Under the pieces are notes generated by a model. That model had not been told where the DNA came from, did no database searches, and was given only the letters and a program-made list of their open reading frames with translations. From assembly GCA_963920705.1 (NCBI GenBank), contig OY987240.1:434001-498000 (forward strand): 64,000 nt of DNA, in the 5' to 3' direction. The stretch's first letter is position 1; every line of letters starts with the position of its first letter. Source of the DNA: Odiellus spinosus. Its lineage: Eukaryota; Arthropoda; Arachnida; Opiliones; Phalangiidae. This document shows, piece after piece, positions 26,701-39,432 of the stretch. Position numbers and translations under genes: made by a program.

Positions 26701-29100
26701 GACTATTTTGATATTGTATGGTTTCTTGAATTGGCCATATTTTTCTTGTTTTTCAACGGATTTTTGAAAACTCTTATTATTTAGACTGTCCATTATTTGC
26801 TCTTTCGAATGACTTTGGTTTTGTCTAAATTGCCAAAACGTGACAAATATAAAATTGGTTAAAATTAAGCAAAAACGCCTAAAAATCCAAGATTATTGGA
26901 TTCAAATGGACACAAAACTTTTGATTTTTAAGCGATTTAGACAAAATTAAGACCACTCGAAAGAGCAAATATTGGTCTATCTAAAAAACAAGAGTTTTGG
27001 AAAATCCGTTGAAAAACATGGAAAATATGGCCAATTCAAAAAACATCAAATATCAAAAAGCGAATTTTTAAAATCTGAAATTAGACTATTTTGTTATTGT
27101 ATGGTTTCTTGAATTGGCCATATTTTTCTTGTTTTTCAACGGATTTTTGAAAACTCTTATTATTTAGACTGTCCATTATTTGCTCTTTCGAATGACTTTG
27201 GTTTTGTCTAAATTGCCAAAACGTGACAAATATAAAATTGGTTAAAATTAAGCAAAAACGCCTAAAAATCCAAGATTATTGGATTCAAATGGACACAAAA
27301 CTTTTGATTTTTAAGCGATTTAGACAAAATTAAGACCACTCGAAAGAGCAAATATTGGTCTATCTAAAAAACAAGAGTTTTGGAAAATCCGTTGAAAAAC
27401 ATGGAAAATATGGCCAATTCAAAAAACATCTAATATCAAAAAGCGAATTTTTAAAATCTGAAATTTGACAATTTTGATATTGTATGATTTCTTGAATTGG
27501 CCATATTTTTCTTGTTTTTCAACGGATTTTTGAAAACTCTTATTATTTAGACTGTCCATTAATTGCTCTTTCGAATTACTTTGGTTTTGTCTAAATTGCC
27601 AAAACGTGACAAATATAAAATTGGTTAAAATTAAGCAAAAACGCTTAAAAATCCAAGATTATTGGATTCAAATGGACACAAAACTTTTGATTTTTAAGTG
27701 ATTTAGACAAAATTAAGAGCACTCGAAAGAGCAAATATTGGTCCATCTAAAAAACAAGAGTTTTGGAAAATCCGTTGAAAAACATGGAAAATATGGCCAA
27801 TTCAAAAAACATCAAATATCAAAAAGCGAATTTTTAAAATCTGAAATTTGACTATTTTGATATTGTATGGTTTCTTGAATTGGCCATATTTTTCTTGTTT
27901 TTCAACGGATTTTTGAAAACTCTTATTATTTAGACTGTCCATTATTTGCTCTTTCGAATGACTTTGGTTTTGTCTAAATTGCCAAAACGTGACAAATATA
28001 AAATTGGTTAAAATTAAGCAAAAACGCTTAAAAATCCAAGAATATTGGATTCAAATGGACACAAAAATTTTGATTTTTAAGCGATTTAGACAAAATTAAG
28101 ACCACTCGAAACAGCAAATATTGGTCTATCTAAAAAACAAGAGTTTTGGAAAATCCGTTGAAAAACATGGAAAATATGGCCAATTCAAAAAACATCTAAT
28201 ATCAAAAAGCGAATTTTTAAAATCTGAAATTTGACAATTTTGATATTGTATGATTTCTTGAATTGGCCATATTTTTCTTGTTTTTCAACGGATTTTTGAA
28301 AACTCTTATTATTCAGACTGTCCATTAATTGCTCTTTCGAATTACTTTGGTTTTGTCTAAATTGCCAAAACGTGACAAATATAAAATTGGTTAAAATTAA
28401 GCAAAAACGCTTAAAAATCCAAGATTATTGGATTCAAATGGACACAAAACTTTTGATTTTTAAGCGATTTAGACAAAATTAAGACCACTCGAAAGAGCAA
28501 ATATTGGTCCATCTAAAAAACAAGAGTTTTGGAAAATCCGTTGAAAAACATGGAAAATATGGCCAATTCAAAAAACATCAAATATCAAAAAGCGAATTTT
28601 TAAAATCTGAAATTTGACTATTTTGATATTGTATGGTTTCTTGAATTGGCCATATTTTTCTTGTTTTTCAACGGATTTTTGAAAACTCTTATTATTTAGA
28701 CTGTCCATTATTTGCTCTTTCGAATGACTTTGGTTTTGTCTAAATTGCCAAAACGTGACAAATATAAAATTGGTTAAAATTAAGCAAAAACGCTTAAAAA
28801 TCCAAGATTATTGGATTCAAATGGACACAAAACTTTTGATTTTTAAGCGATTTAGACAAAATTAACACCACTCGAAAGAGCAAATATTGGTCTATCTAAA
28901 AAACAAGAGTTTTGGAAAATCCGTTGAAAAACATGAAAAATATAGCCAATTCAAAAAACATCTAATATCAAAAAGCGAATTTTTAAAATATGAAATTTGA
29001 CTATTTTGATATTGTATGATTTCTTGAATTGGCCATATTTTTCTTGTTTTTCAACGGATTTTTGAAAACTCTAATTATTTAGACTGTCCATTAATTCCTC
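23740..29100 (+). repeat. Eight-unit higher-order repeat, 3063 bp: one full copy plus six units
   Basis: The full copy is 23740-26802; the next runs 26803-29100 before diverging. Ordered signatures: cgcctaaaa with gaaattagac; cgcctaaaa with gacaattttt/gacaattttg; gaattactttgg with aagtgattt and aattaagagc; aagaatattgg with aaaattttg and cgaaacagc; gaattactttgg preceded by ttattcagac; aattaacacc with atagcc; aattaacacc with cacgag and the T-run deletion; type A with caagat and gaatattgac. The ttattcagac marker lies at 25251 and 28314, exactly 3063 bp apart. Units 7 and 8 are absent from the second copy, replaced by a gaaatgtgac/tttagtctg unit. Confidence 0.83.
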
Positions 29101-29866
29101 TTTCGAATGACTTTGGTTTTGTCTAAATTGCCAAAACGTGACAAATATAAAATTGGTTAAAATTAAGCAAAAACGCTTAAAAATCCAAGATTATTGGATT
29201 CAAATGGACACAAAACTTTTGATTTTTAAGCGATTTAGACAAAATTAACACCACTCGAAAGAGCAAATATTGGTCTATCTAAAAAACAAGAGTTTTGGAA
29301 AATCCGTTGAAAAACATGGAAAATATGGCCAATTCAAAAAACATCTAATATCAAAAAGCGAATTTTTAAAATCTGAAATGTGACTATTTTGATATTGTAT
29401 GATTTCTTGAATTGGCCATATTTTTCTTGTTTTTCAACGGATTTTTGAAAACTCTTATTATTTAGTCTGTCCATTAATTGCTCTTTCGAATGAATTTGGT
29501 TTTGTCTAAATTGCCGAAACGTGACAAATATAAAATTGGTTTAAATTAAGCAAAAACGGTTAAAAATCCAAGATTATTGGATTCAAATGGACACAAAACT
29601 TTTGATTTTTAAGCGATTTAGACAAAATTAACACCACTCGAAAGAGCAAATATTGGTCTATCTAAAAAACAAGAGTTTTGGAAAATCCGTTAAAAAACAT
29701 GAAAAATATGGCCAATTCAAAAAACATCTAATATCAAAAAGCGAATTTTTAAAATCTGAAATTTGACTATTTTGATATTGTATGATTTCTTGAATTGGCC
29801 ATATTTTTCTTGTTTTTCAACGGATTTTTGAAAACTCTAATTATTTAGACTGTCCATTTATTCCTC
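29101..29866 (+). repeat. Two units linking the eight-unit repeat to the 382-bp run
   Basis: The first unit carries gaaatgtgac and ends in tttagtctg; the second is type A with cgttaaaaaac and ctaattattt. The same pair of signatures recurs around 31755-32159, right after the homogeneous 382-bp run, so the run is bracketed by similar sequence. Confidence 0.7.
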
Positions 29867-31776
29867 TTTCGAATGACTTTGGTTTTGTCTAAATTGCCAA
29901 AACGTGACAAATATAAAATTGGTTAAAATTAAGCAAAAACGCTTAAAAATCCAAGATTATTGGATTCAAATGGACACAAAACTTTTGATTTTTAAGCGAT
30001 TTAGACAAAATTAAAACCACTCGAAAGAGCAAATATTGGTCTATCTAAAAAACACGAGTTTTGGAAAATCCGTTGAAAAACATGGAAAATATGGCCAATT
30101 CAAAAAACATCTAATATCAAAAAGCGAATTTTAAAATCTGAAATTTGACTATTTTGATATGGTATGATTTCTTGAATTGGCCATATTTTTCTTGTTTTTC
30201 AACGGATTTTTGAAAACTCTAATTATTTAGACTGTCCATTTATTCCTCTTTCGAATGACTTTGGTTTTGTCTAAATTGCCAAAACGTGACAAATATAAAA
30301 TTGGTTAAAATTAAGCAAAAACGCTTAAAAATCCAAGATTATTGGATTCAAATGGACACAAAACTTTTGATTTTTAAGCGATTTAGACAAAATTAAAACC
30401 ACTCGAAAGAGCAAATATTGGTCTATCTAAAAAACACGAGTTTTGGAAAATCCGTTGAAAAACATGGAAAATATGGCCAATTCAAAAAACATCTAATATC
30501 AAAAAGCGAATTTTAAAATCTGAAATTTGACTATTTTGATATGGTATGATTTCTTGAATTGGCCATATTTTTCTTGTTTTTCAACGGATTTTTGAAAACT
30601 CTAATTATTTAGACTGTCCATTAATTCCTCTTTCGAATGACTTTGGTTTTGTCTAAATTGCCAAAACGTGACAAATATAAAATTGGTTAAAATTAAGCAA
30701 AAACGCTTAAAAATCCAAGATTATTGGATTCAAATGGACACAAAACTTTTGATTTTTAAGCGATTTAGACAAAATTAAAACCACTCGAAAGAGCAAATAT
30801 TGGTCTATCTAAAAAACACGAGTTTTGGAAAATCCGTTGAAAAACATGGAAAATATGGCCAATTCAAAAAACATCTAATATCAAAAAGCGAATTTTAAAA
30901 TCTGAAATTTGACTATTTTGATATGGTATGATTTCTTGAATTGGCCATATTTTTCTTGTTTTTCAACGGATTTTTGAAAACTCTAATTATTTAGACTGTC
31001 CATTTATTCCTCTTTCGAATGACTTTGGTTTTGTCTAAATTGCCAAAACGTGACAAATATAAAATTGGTTAAAATTAAGCAAAAACGCTTAAAAATCCAA
31101 GATTATTGGATTCAAATGGACACAAAACTTTTGATTTTTAAGCGATTTAGACAAAATTAAAACCACTCGAAAGAGCAAATATTGGTCTATCTAAAAAACA
31201 CGAGTTTTGGAAAATCCGTTGAAAAACATGGAAAATATGGCCAATTCAAAAAACATCTAATATCAAAAAGCGAATTTTAAAATCTGAAATTTGACTATTT
31301 TGATATGGTATGATTTCTTGAATTGGCCATATTTTTCTTGTTTTTCAACGGATTTTTGAAAACTCTAATTATTTAGACTGTCCATTAATTCCTCTTTCGA
31401 ATGACTTTGGTTTTGTCTAAATTGCCAAAACGTGACAAATATAAAATTGGTTAAAATTAAGCAAAAACGCTTAAAAATCCAAGATTATTGGATTCAAATG
31501 GACACAAAACTTTTGATTTTTAAGCGATTTAGACAAAATTAAAACCACTCGAAAGAGCAAATATTGGTCTATCTAAAAAACACGAGTTTTGGAAAATCCG
31601 TTGAAAAACATGGAAAATATGGCCAATTCAAAAAACATCTAATATCAAAAAGCGAATTTTAAAATCTGAAATTTGACTATTTTGATATGGTATGATTTCT
31701 TGAATTGGCCATATTTTTCTTGTTTTTCAACGGATTTTTGAAAACTCTTATTATTTAGTCTGTCCATTAATTGCTC
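29867..31776 (+). repeat. Run of five near-identical 382-bp units
   Basis: Unit boundaries at 29867, 30249, 30631, 31013, 31395 and 31777 are each exactly 382 bp apart. All five share aattaaaacc, cacgag, the T-run deletion and gatatggtatg. Elsewhere units of this type occur singly inside higher-order repeats. Their leading bases read tttattcc, tttattcc, ttaattcc, tttattcc, ttaattcc, so part of the run may have been copied as a 764-bp dimer. This is one of the most homogeneous stretches in the window and looks like a recent local expansion. Confidence 0.88.
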
Positions 31777-32924
31777 TTTCGAATGAATTTGGTTTTGTCT
31801 AAATTGCCGAAACGTGACAAATATAAAATTGGTTTAAATTAAGCAAAAACGGTTAAAAATCCAAGATTATTGGATTCAAATGGACACAAAACTTTTGATT
31901 TTTAAGCGATTTAGACAAAATTAACACCACTCGAAAGAGCAAATATTGGTCTATCTAAAAAACAAGAGTTTTGGAAAATCCGTTAAAAAACATGAAAAAT
32001 ATGGCCAATTCAAAAAACATCTAATATCAAAAAGCGAATTTTTAAAATCTGAAATTTGACTATTTTGATATTGTATGATTTCTTGAATTGGCCATATTTT
32101 TCTTGTTTTTCAACGGATTTTTGAAAACTCTAATTATTTAGACTGTCCATTTATTCCTCTTTCGAATGACTTTGGTTTTGTCTAAATTGCCAAAACGTGA
32201 CAAATATAAAATTGGTTAAAATTAAGCAAAAACGCTTAAAAATCCAAGATTATTGGATTCAAATGGACACAAAACTTTTGATTTTTAAGCGATTTAGACA
32301 AAATTAAAACCACTCGAAAGAGCAAATATTGGTCTATCTAAAAAACACGAGTTTTGGAAAATCCGTTGAAAAACATGGAAAATATGGCCAATTCAAAAAA
32401 CATCTAATATCAAAAAGCGAATTTTAAAATCTGAAATTTGACTATTTTGATATGGTATGATTTCTTGAATTGGCCATATTTTTCTTGTTTTTCAACGGAT
32501 TTTTGAAAACTCTTATTATTTAGACTGTCCATTAATTGCTCTTTCGAATGAATTTGGTTTTGTCTAAATTGCCGAAACGTGACAAATATTAAATTGGTTT
32601 AAATTAAGCAAAAACGGTTAAAAATCCAAGATTATTGGATTCAAATGGACACAAAACTTTTGATTTTTAAGCGATTTAGACAAAATTAACACCACTCGAA
32701 AGAGCAAATATTGGTCTATCTAAAAAACAAGATTTTTGGAAAATCCGTTGAAAAACATGAAAAATATGGCCAATTCAAAAAACATCAAATATCAAAAAGC
32801 GAATTTTTAAAATCTGAATATTGACTATTTTGATATTGTATGGTTTCTTGAATTGGCCATATTTTTCTTGTTTTTCAACGGATTTTTGAAAACTCTTATT
32901 ATTTAGACTGTCCATTATTTGCTC
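31777..32924 (+). repeat. Three units: re-entry into the 1531-bp series
   Basis: These units are type A with cgttaaaaaac, then aattaaaacc with cacgag and the T-run deletion, then type A with tattaaatt, caagat and gaatattgac. They equal units 2 to 4 of the 1531-bp repeat and lead directly into a full copy. Confidence 0.75.
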
Positions 32925-34455
32925 TTTCGAATGACTTTGGTTTTGTCTAAATTGCCAAAACGTGACAAATATAAAATTGGTTAAAATTAAGCAAAAACGC
33001 CTAAAAATCCAAGATTATTGGATTCAAATGGACACAAAACTTTTGATTTTTAAGCGATTTAGACAAAATTAAGACCACTCGAAAGAGCAAATATTGGTCT
33101 ATCTAAAAAACAAGAGTTTTGGAAAATCCGTTGAAAAACATGGAAAATATGGCCAATTCAAAAAACATCAAATATCAAAAAGCGAATTTTTAAAATCTGA
33201 AATTAGACTATTTTGTTATTGTATGGTTTCTTGAATTGGCCATATTTTTCTTGTTTTTCAACGGATTTTTGAAAACTCTTATTATTTAGACTGTCCATTA
33301 TTTGCTCTTTCGAATGAATTTGGTTTTGTCTAAATTGCCGAAACGTGACAAATATAAAATTGGTTTAAATTAAGCAAAAACGGTTAAAAATCCAAGATTA
33401 TTGGATTCAAATGGACACAAAACTTTTGATTTTTAAGCGATTTAGACAAAATTAACACCACTCGAAAGAGCAAATATTGGTCTATCTAAAAAACAAGAGT
33501 TTTGGAAAATCCGTTAAAAAACATGAAAAATATGGCCAATTCAAAAAACATCTAATATCAAAAAGCGAATTTTTAAAATCTGAAATTTGACTATTTTGAT
33601 ATTGTATGATTTCTTGAATTGGCCATATTTTTCTTGTTTTTCAACGGATTTTTGAAAACTCTAATTATTTAGACTGTCCATTTATTCCTCTTTCGAATGA
33701 CTTTGGTTTTGTCTAAATTGCCAAAACGTGACAAATATAAAATTGGTTAAAATTAAGCAAAAACGCTTAAAAATCCAAGATTATTGGATTCAAATGGACA
33801 CAAAACTTTTGATTTTTAAGCGATTTAGACAAAATTAAAACCACTCGAAAGAGCAAATATTGGTCTATCTAAAAAACACGAGTTTTGGAAAATCCGTTGA
33901 AAAACATGGAAAATATGGCCAATTCAAAAAACATCTAATATCAAAAAGCGAATTTTAAAATCTGAAATTTGACTATTTTGATATGGTATGATTTCTTGAA
34001 TTGGCCATATTTTTCTTGTTTTTCAACGGATTTTTGAAAACTCTTATTATTTAGACTGTCCATTAATTGCTCTTTCGAATGAATTTGGTTTTGTCTAAAT
34101 TGCCGAAACGTGACAAATATTAAATTGGTTTAAATTAAGCAAAAACGGTTAAAAATCCAAGATTATTGGATTCAAATGGACACAAAACTTTTGATTTTTA
34201 AGCGATTTAGACAAAATTAACACCACTCGAAAGAGCAATTATTGGTCTATCTAAAAAACAAGATTTTTGGAAAATCCGTTGAAAAACATGAAAAATATGG
34301 CCAATTCAAAAAACATCAAATATCAAAAAGCGAATTTTTAAAATCTGAATATTGACTATTTTGATATTGTATGGTTTCTTGAATTGGCCATATTTTTCTT
34401 GTTTTTCAACGGATTTTTGAAAACTCTTATTATTTAGACTGTCCATTATTTGCTC
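32925..34455 (+). repeat. Fourth copy of the 1531-bp four-unit repeat
   Basis: The same four signatures in the same order and the same 1531-bp length as the copies at 17615, 19146 and 22209, but unit 1 has the common ggaaaatatggcc form instead of ggaaataatggc. The last unit shares gcaattattgg with the 22209 copy. It lies about 9 kb from the nearest full copy. Confidence 0.8.
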
Positions 34456-37400
34456 TTTCGAATGACTTTGGTTTTGTCTAAATTGCCAAAACGTGACAAA
34501 TATAAAATTGGTTAAAATTAAGCAAAAACGCCTAAAAATCCAAGATTATTGGATTCAAATGGACACAAAACTTTTGATTTTTAAGCGATTTAGACAAAAT
34601 TAAGACCACTCGAAAGAGCAAATATTGGTCTATCTAAAAAACAAGAGTTTTGGAAAATCCGTTGAAAAACATGGAAAATATGGCCAATTCAAAAAACATC
34701 AAATATCAAAAAGCGAATTTTTAAAATCTGAAATTAGACTATTTTGTTATTGTATGGTTTCTTGAATTGGCCATATTTTTCTTGTTTTTCAACGGATTTT
34801 TGAAAACTCTTATTATTTAGACTGTCCATTATTTGCTCTTTCGAATGACTTTGGTTTTGTCTAAATTGCCAAAACGTGACAAATATAAAATTGGTTAAAA
34901 TTAAGCAAAAACGCCTAAAAATCCAAGATTATTGGATTCAAATGGACACAAAACTTTTGATTTTTAAGCGATTTAGACAAAATTAAGACCACTCGAAAGA
35001 GCAAATATTGGTCTATCTAAAAAACAAGAGTTTTGGAAAATCCGTTGAAAAACATGGAAAATATGGCCAATTCAAAAAACATCTAATATCAAAAAGCGAA
35101 TTTTTAAAATCTGAAATTTGACAATTTTGATATTGTATGATTTCTTGAATTGGCCATATTTTTCTTGTTTTTCAACGGATTTTTGAAAACTCTTATTATT
35201 TAGACTGTCCATTAATTGCTCTTTCGAATTACTTTGGTTTTGTCTAAATTGCCAAAACGTGACAAATATAAAATTGGTTAAAATTAAGCAAAAACGCTTA
35301 AAAATCCAAGATTATTGGATTCAAATGGACACAAAACTTTTGATTTTTAAGTGATTTAGACAAAATTAAGAGCACTCGAAAGAGCAAATATTGGTCCATC
35401 TAAAAAACAAGAGTTTTGGAAAATCCGTTGAAAAACATGGAAAATATAGCCAATTCAAAAGACATCTAATATCAAAAAGCGAATTTTTAAAATCTGAAAT
35501 TTGACTATTTTGATATTGTATGATTTCTTGAATTGGCCATATTTTTCTTGTTTTTCAACGGATTTTTGAAAACTCTTATTATTTAGACTGTCCATTAATT
35601 GCTCTTTCGAATTACTTTGGTTTTGTCTAAATTGCCAAAACGTGACAAATATAAAATTGGTTAAAATTAAGCAAAAACGCTTAAAAATCCAAGATTATTG
35701 GATTCAAATGGACACAAAACTTTTGATTTTTAAGTGATTTAGACAAAATTAAGACCACTCGAAAGAGCAAATATTGGTCCATCTAAAAAACAAGAGTTTT
35801 GGAAAATCCGTTGAAAAACATGGAAAATATGGCCAATTCAAAAAACATCAAATATCAAAAAGCGAATTTTTAAAATCTGAAATTTGACTATTTTGATATT
35901 GTATGGTTTCTTGAATTGGCCATATTTTTCTTGTTTTTCAACGGATTTTTGAAAACTTATTATTTAGACTGTCCATTATTTGCTCTTTCGAATGACTTTG
36001 GTTTTGTCTAAATTGCCAAAACGTGACAAATATAAAATTGGTTAAAATTAAGCAAAAACGCTTAAAAATCCAAGATTATTGGATTCAAATGGACACAAAA
36101 CTTTTGATTTTTAAGCGATTTAGACAAAATTAAGACCACTCGAAAGAGCAAATATTGGTCCATCTAAAAAACAAGAGTTTTGGAAAATCCGTTGAAAAAC
36201 ATGGAAAATATGGCCAATTCAAAAAACATCTAATATCAAAAAGCGAATTTTTAAAATCTGAAATTTGACTATTTTGATATTGTATGATTTCTTGAATTGG
36301 CCATATTTTTCTTGTTTTTCAACGGATTTTTGAAAACTCTTATTATTTAGACTGTCCATTAATTGCTCTTTCGAATTACTTTGGTTTTGTCTAAATTGCC
36401 AAAACGTGACAAATATAAAATTGGTTAAAATTAAGTAAAAACGCTTAAAAATCCAAGATTATTAGATTCAAATGGACACAAAACTTTTGATTTTTAAGCG
36501 ATTTAGACAAAATTAAGACCACTCGAAAGAGCAAATATTGGTCCATCTAAAAAACAAGAGTTTTGGAAAATCCGTTGAAAAACATGGAAAATATGGCCAA
36601 TTCATAAAACATCTAATATCAAAAAGCGAATTTTTAAAATCTGAAATTTGACTATTTTGATATTGTATGGTTTCTTGAATTGGCCATATTTTTCTTGTTT
36701 TTCAACGGATTTTTGAAAACTCTTATTATTTAGACTGTCTATTATTTGCTCTTTCGAATGACTTTGGTTTTGTCTAAATTGCCAAAACGTGACAAATATA
36801 AAATTGGTTAAAATTAAGCAAAAACGCTTAAAAATCCAAGATTATTGGATTCAAATGGACACAAAACTTTTGATTTTTAAGCGATTTAGACAAAATTAAG
36901 ACCACTCGAAAGAGCAAATATTGGTCTATCTAAAAAACAAGAGTTTTGGAAAATCCGTTGAAAAACATGGAAAATATGGCCAATTCAAAAAACATCTAAT
37001 ATCAAAAAGCGAATTTTTAAAATCTGAAATTTGACTATTTTGATATTGTATGATTTCTTGAATTGGCCATATTTTTCTTGTTTTTCAACGGATTTTTGAA
37101 AACTCTTATTATTCAGACTGTCCATTAATTGCTCTTTCGAATTACTTTGGTTTTGTCTAAATTGCCAAAACGTGACAAATATAAAATTGGTTAAAATTAA
37201 GCAAAAACGCTTAAAAATCCAAGATTATTGGATTCAAATGGACACAAAACTTTTGATTTTTAAGCGATTTAGACAAAATTAATACCACTCGAAATACCAA
37301 ATTTTGGTCTATCTAAAAAACAAGAGTTTTGGAAAATGCGTTGAAAAACATGGAAAATATAGCCAATTCAAAAAACATCTAATATCAAAAAGCGAATTTT

Positions 37401-39432
37401 TAAAATCTGAAATTTGACTATTTTGATATTGTATGGTTTCTTGAATTGGCCATATTTTTCTTGTTTTTCAACGGATTTTTGAAAACTCTTATTATTTAGA
37501 CTGTCCATTAATTGCTCTTTCGAATGACTTTGGTTTTGTCTAAATTGCTAAAACGTGAAAAATATAAAATTGGTTAAAATTAAGCAAAAACGCTTAAAAA
37601 TCCAAGATTATTGGTTTCAAATGGACACAAAACTTTTGATTTTTAAGCGATTTAGACAAAATTAAGACCACTCGAAAGAGCAAATATTGGTCTATCTAAA
37701 AAACAAGAGTTTTGGAAAATCCGTTGAAAAACATGGAAAATATGGCCAATTCAAAAAACATCTAATATCAAAAAGCAAATTTTTAAAATCTGAAATTTGA
37801 CTATTTTGATATTGTATGATTTCTTGAATTGGCCATATTTTTCTTGTTTTTCAACGGATTTTTGAAAACTCTTATTATTCAGACTGTCCATTAATTGCTC
37901 TTTCGAATTACTTTGGTTTTGTCTAAATTGCCAAAACGTGACAAATATAAAATTGGTTAAAATTAAGCAATAACGCTTAAAAATCCAAGATTATTGGATT
38001 CAAATGGACACAAAACTTTTGATTTTTAAGCGATTTAGACAAAATTAAGACCACTCGAAAGAGCAAATATTGGTCTATCTAAAAAACAAGAGTTTTGGAA
38101 AATCCGTTGAAAAACATGGAAAATATGGCCAATTCAAAAAACATCTAATATCAAAAAGCAAATTTTTAAAATCTGAAATTTGACTATTTTGATATTGTAT
38201 GATTTCTTGAATTGGCCATATTTTTCTTGTTTTTCAACGGATTTTTGAAAACTCTTATTATTCAGACTGTCCATTAATTGCTCTTTCGAATTACTTTGGT
38301 TTTGTCTAAATTGCCAAAACGTGACAAATATAAAATTGGTTAAAATTAAGCAAAAACGCTTAAAAATCCAAAATTATTGGATTCAAATGGACACAAAACT
38401 TTTGATTTTTAAGCGATTTAGACAAAATTAAGACCACTCGAAAGAGCAAATATTGGTCTATCTAAAAAACAAGAGTTTTGGAAAATCCGTTGAAAAACAT
38501 GGAAAATATGGCCAATTCAAAAAACATCTAATATCAAAAAGCAAATTTTTAAAATCTGAAATTTGACTATTTTGATATTGTATGATTTCTTGAATTGGCC
38601 ATATTTTTCTTGTTTTTCAACGGATTTTTGAAAACTCTTATTATTCAGACTGTCCATTAATTGCTCTTTCGAATTACTTTGGTTTTGTCTAAATTGCCAA
38701 AACGTGACAAATATAAAATTGGTTAAAATTAAGCAAAAACGCTTAAAAATCCAAAATTATTGGATTCAAATGGACACAAAACTTTTGATTTTTAAGCGAT
38801 TTAGACAAAATTAAGACCACTCGAAAGAGCAAATATTGGTCTATCTAAAAAACAAGAATTTTGGAAAATCCGTTGAAAAACATGGAAAATATGGGCAATT
38901 CAAAAAACATCTAATATCAAAAAGCGAATTTTTAAAATCTGAAATTTGACTATTTTGATATTGTATGATTTCTTGAATTGGCCATATTTTTCTTGTTTTT
39001 CAACGGATTTTTGAAAACTCTTATTATTCAGACTGTCCATTAATTGCTCTTTCGAATTACTTCGGTTTTGTCTAAATTGCCAAAACGTGACAAATATAAA
39101 ATTGGATAAAATTAAGCAAAAACGCTTAAAAATCCAAGATTATTGGATTCAAATGGACACAAAACTTTTGATTTTTAAGCGATTTAGACAAAATTAAGAC
39201 CACTCGAAAGAGCAAATATTGGTCTATCTACAAAACAAGAGTTTTGGAAAATCCGTTGAAAAACATGGAAAATATGGCCAATTCAAAAAACATCTAATAT
39301 CAAAAAGCGAATTTTTAAAATCTGAAATTTGACTATTTTGATATTGTATGATTTCTTGAATTGGCCATATTTTTCTTGTTTTTCAACGGATTTTTGAAAA
39401 TTCTTATTATTCAGACTGTCCATTAATTGCTC
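34456..39432 (+). repeat. Thirteen units with many private variants
   Basis: After two cgcctaaaa units and one aattaagagc unit (start of the eight-unit series), the units become individually distinct. Examples: aaaagacatc near 35459, a two-base loss near 35956 (gaaaacttatt), aagtaaaaac and attagattc near 36434-36470, ttcataaaac near 36602, a cluster of changes at 37282-37340 (aataccac, cgaaatacc, aaaatgcg), gctaaaacgtgaaaaat near 37550 and caataacgc near 37969. From 37901 rightward gaattactttgg, ttattcagac and agcaaattt forms dominate. No clear higher-order period is visible. It is the least homogenised part of the window. Confidence 0.7.
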
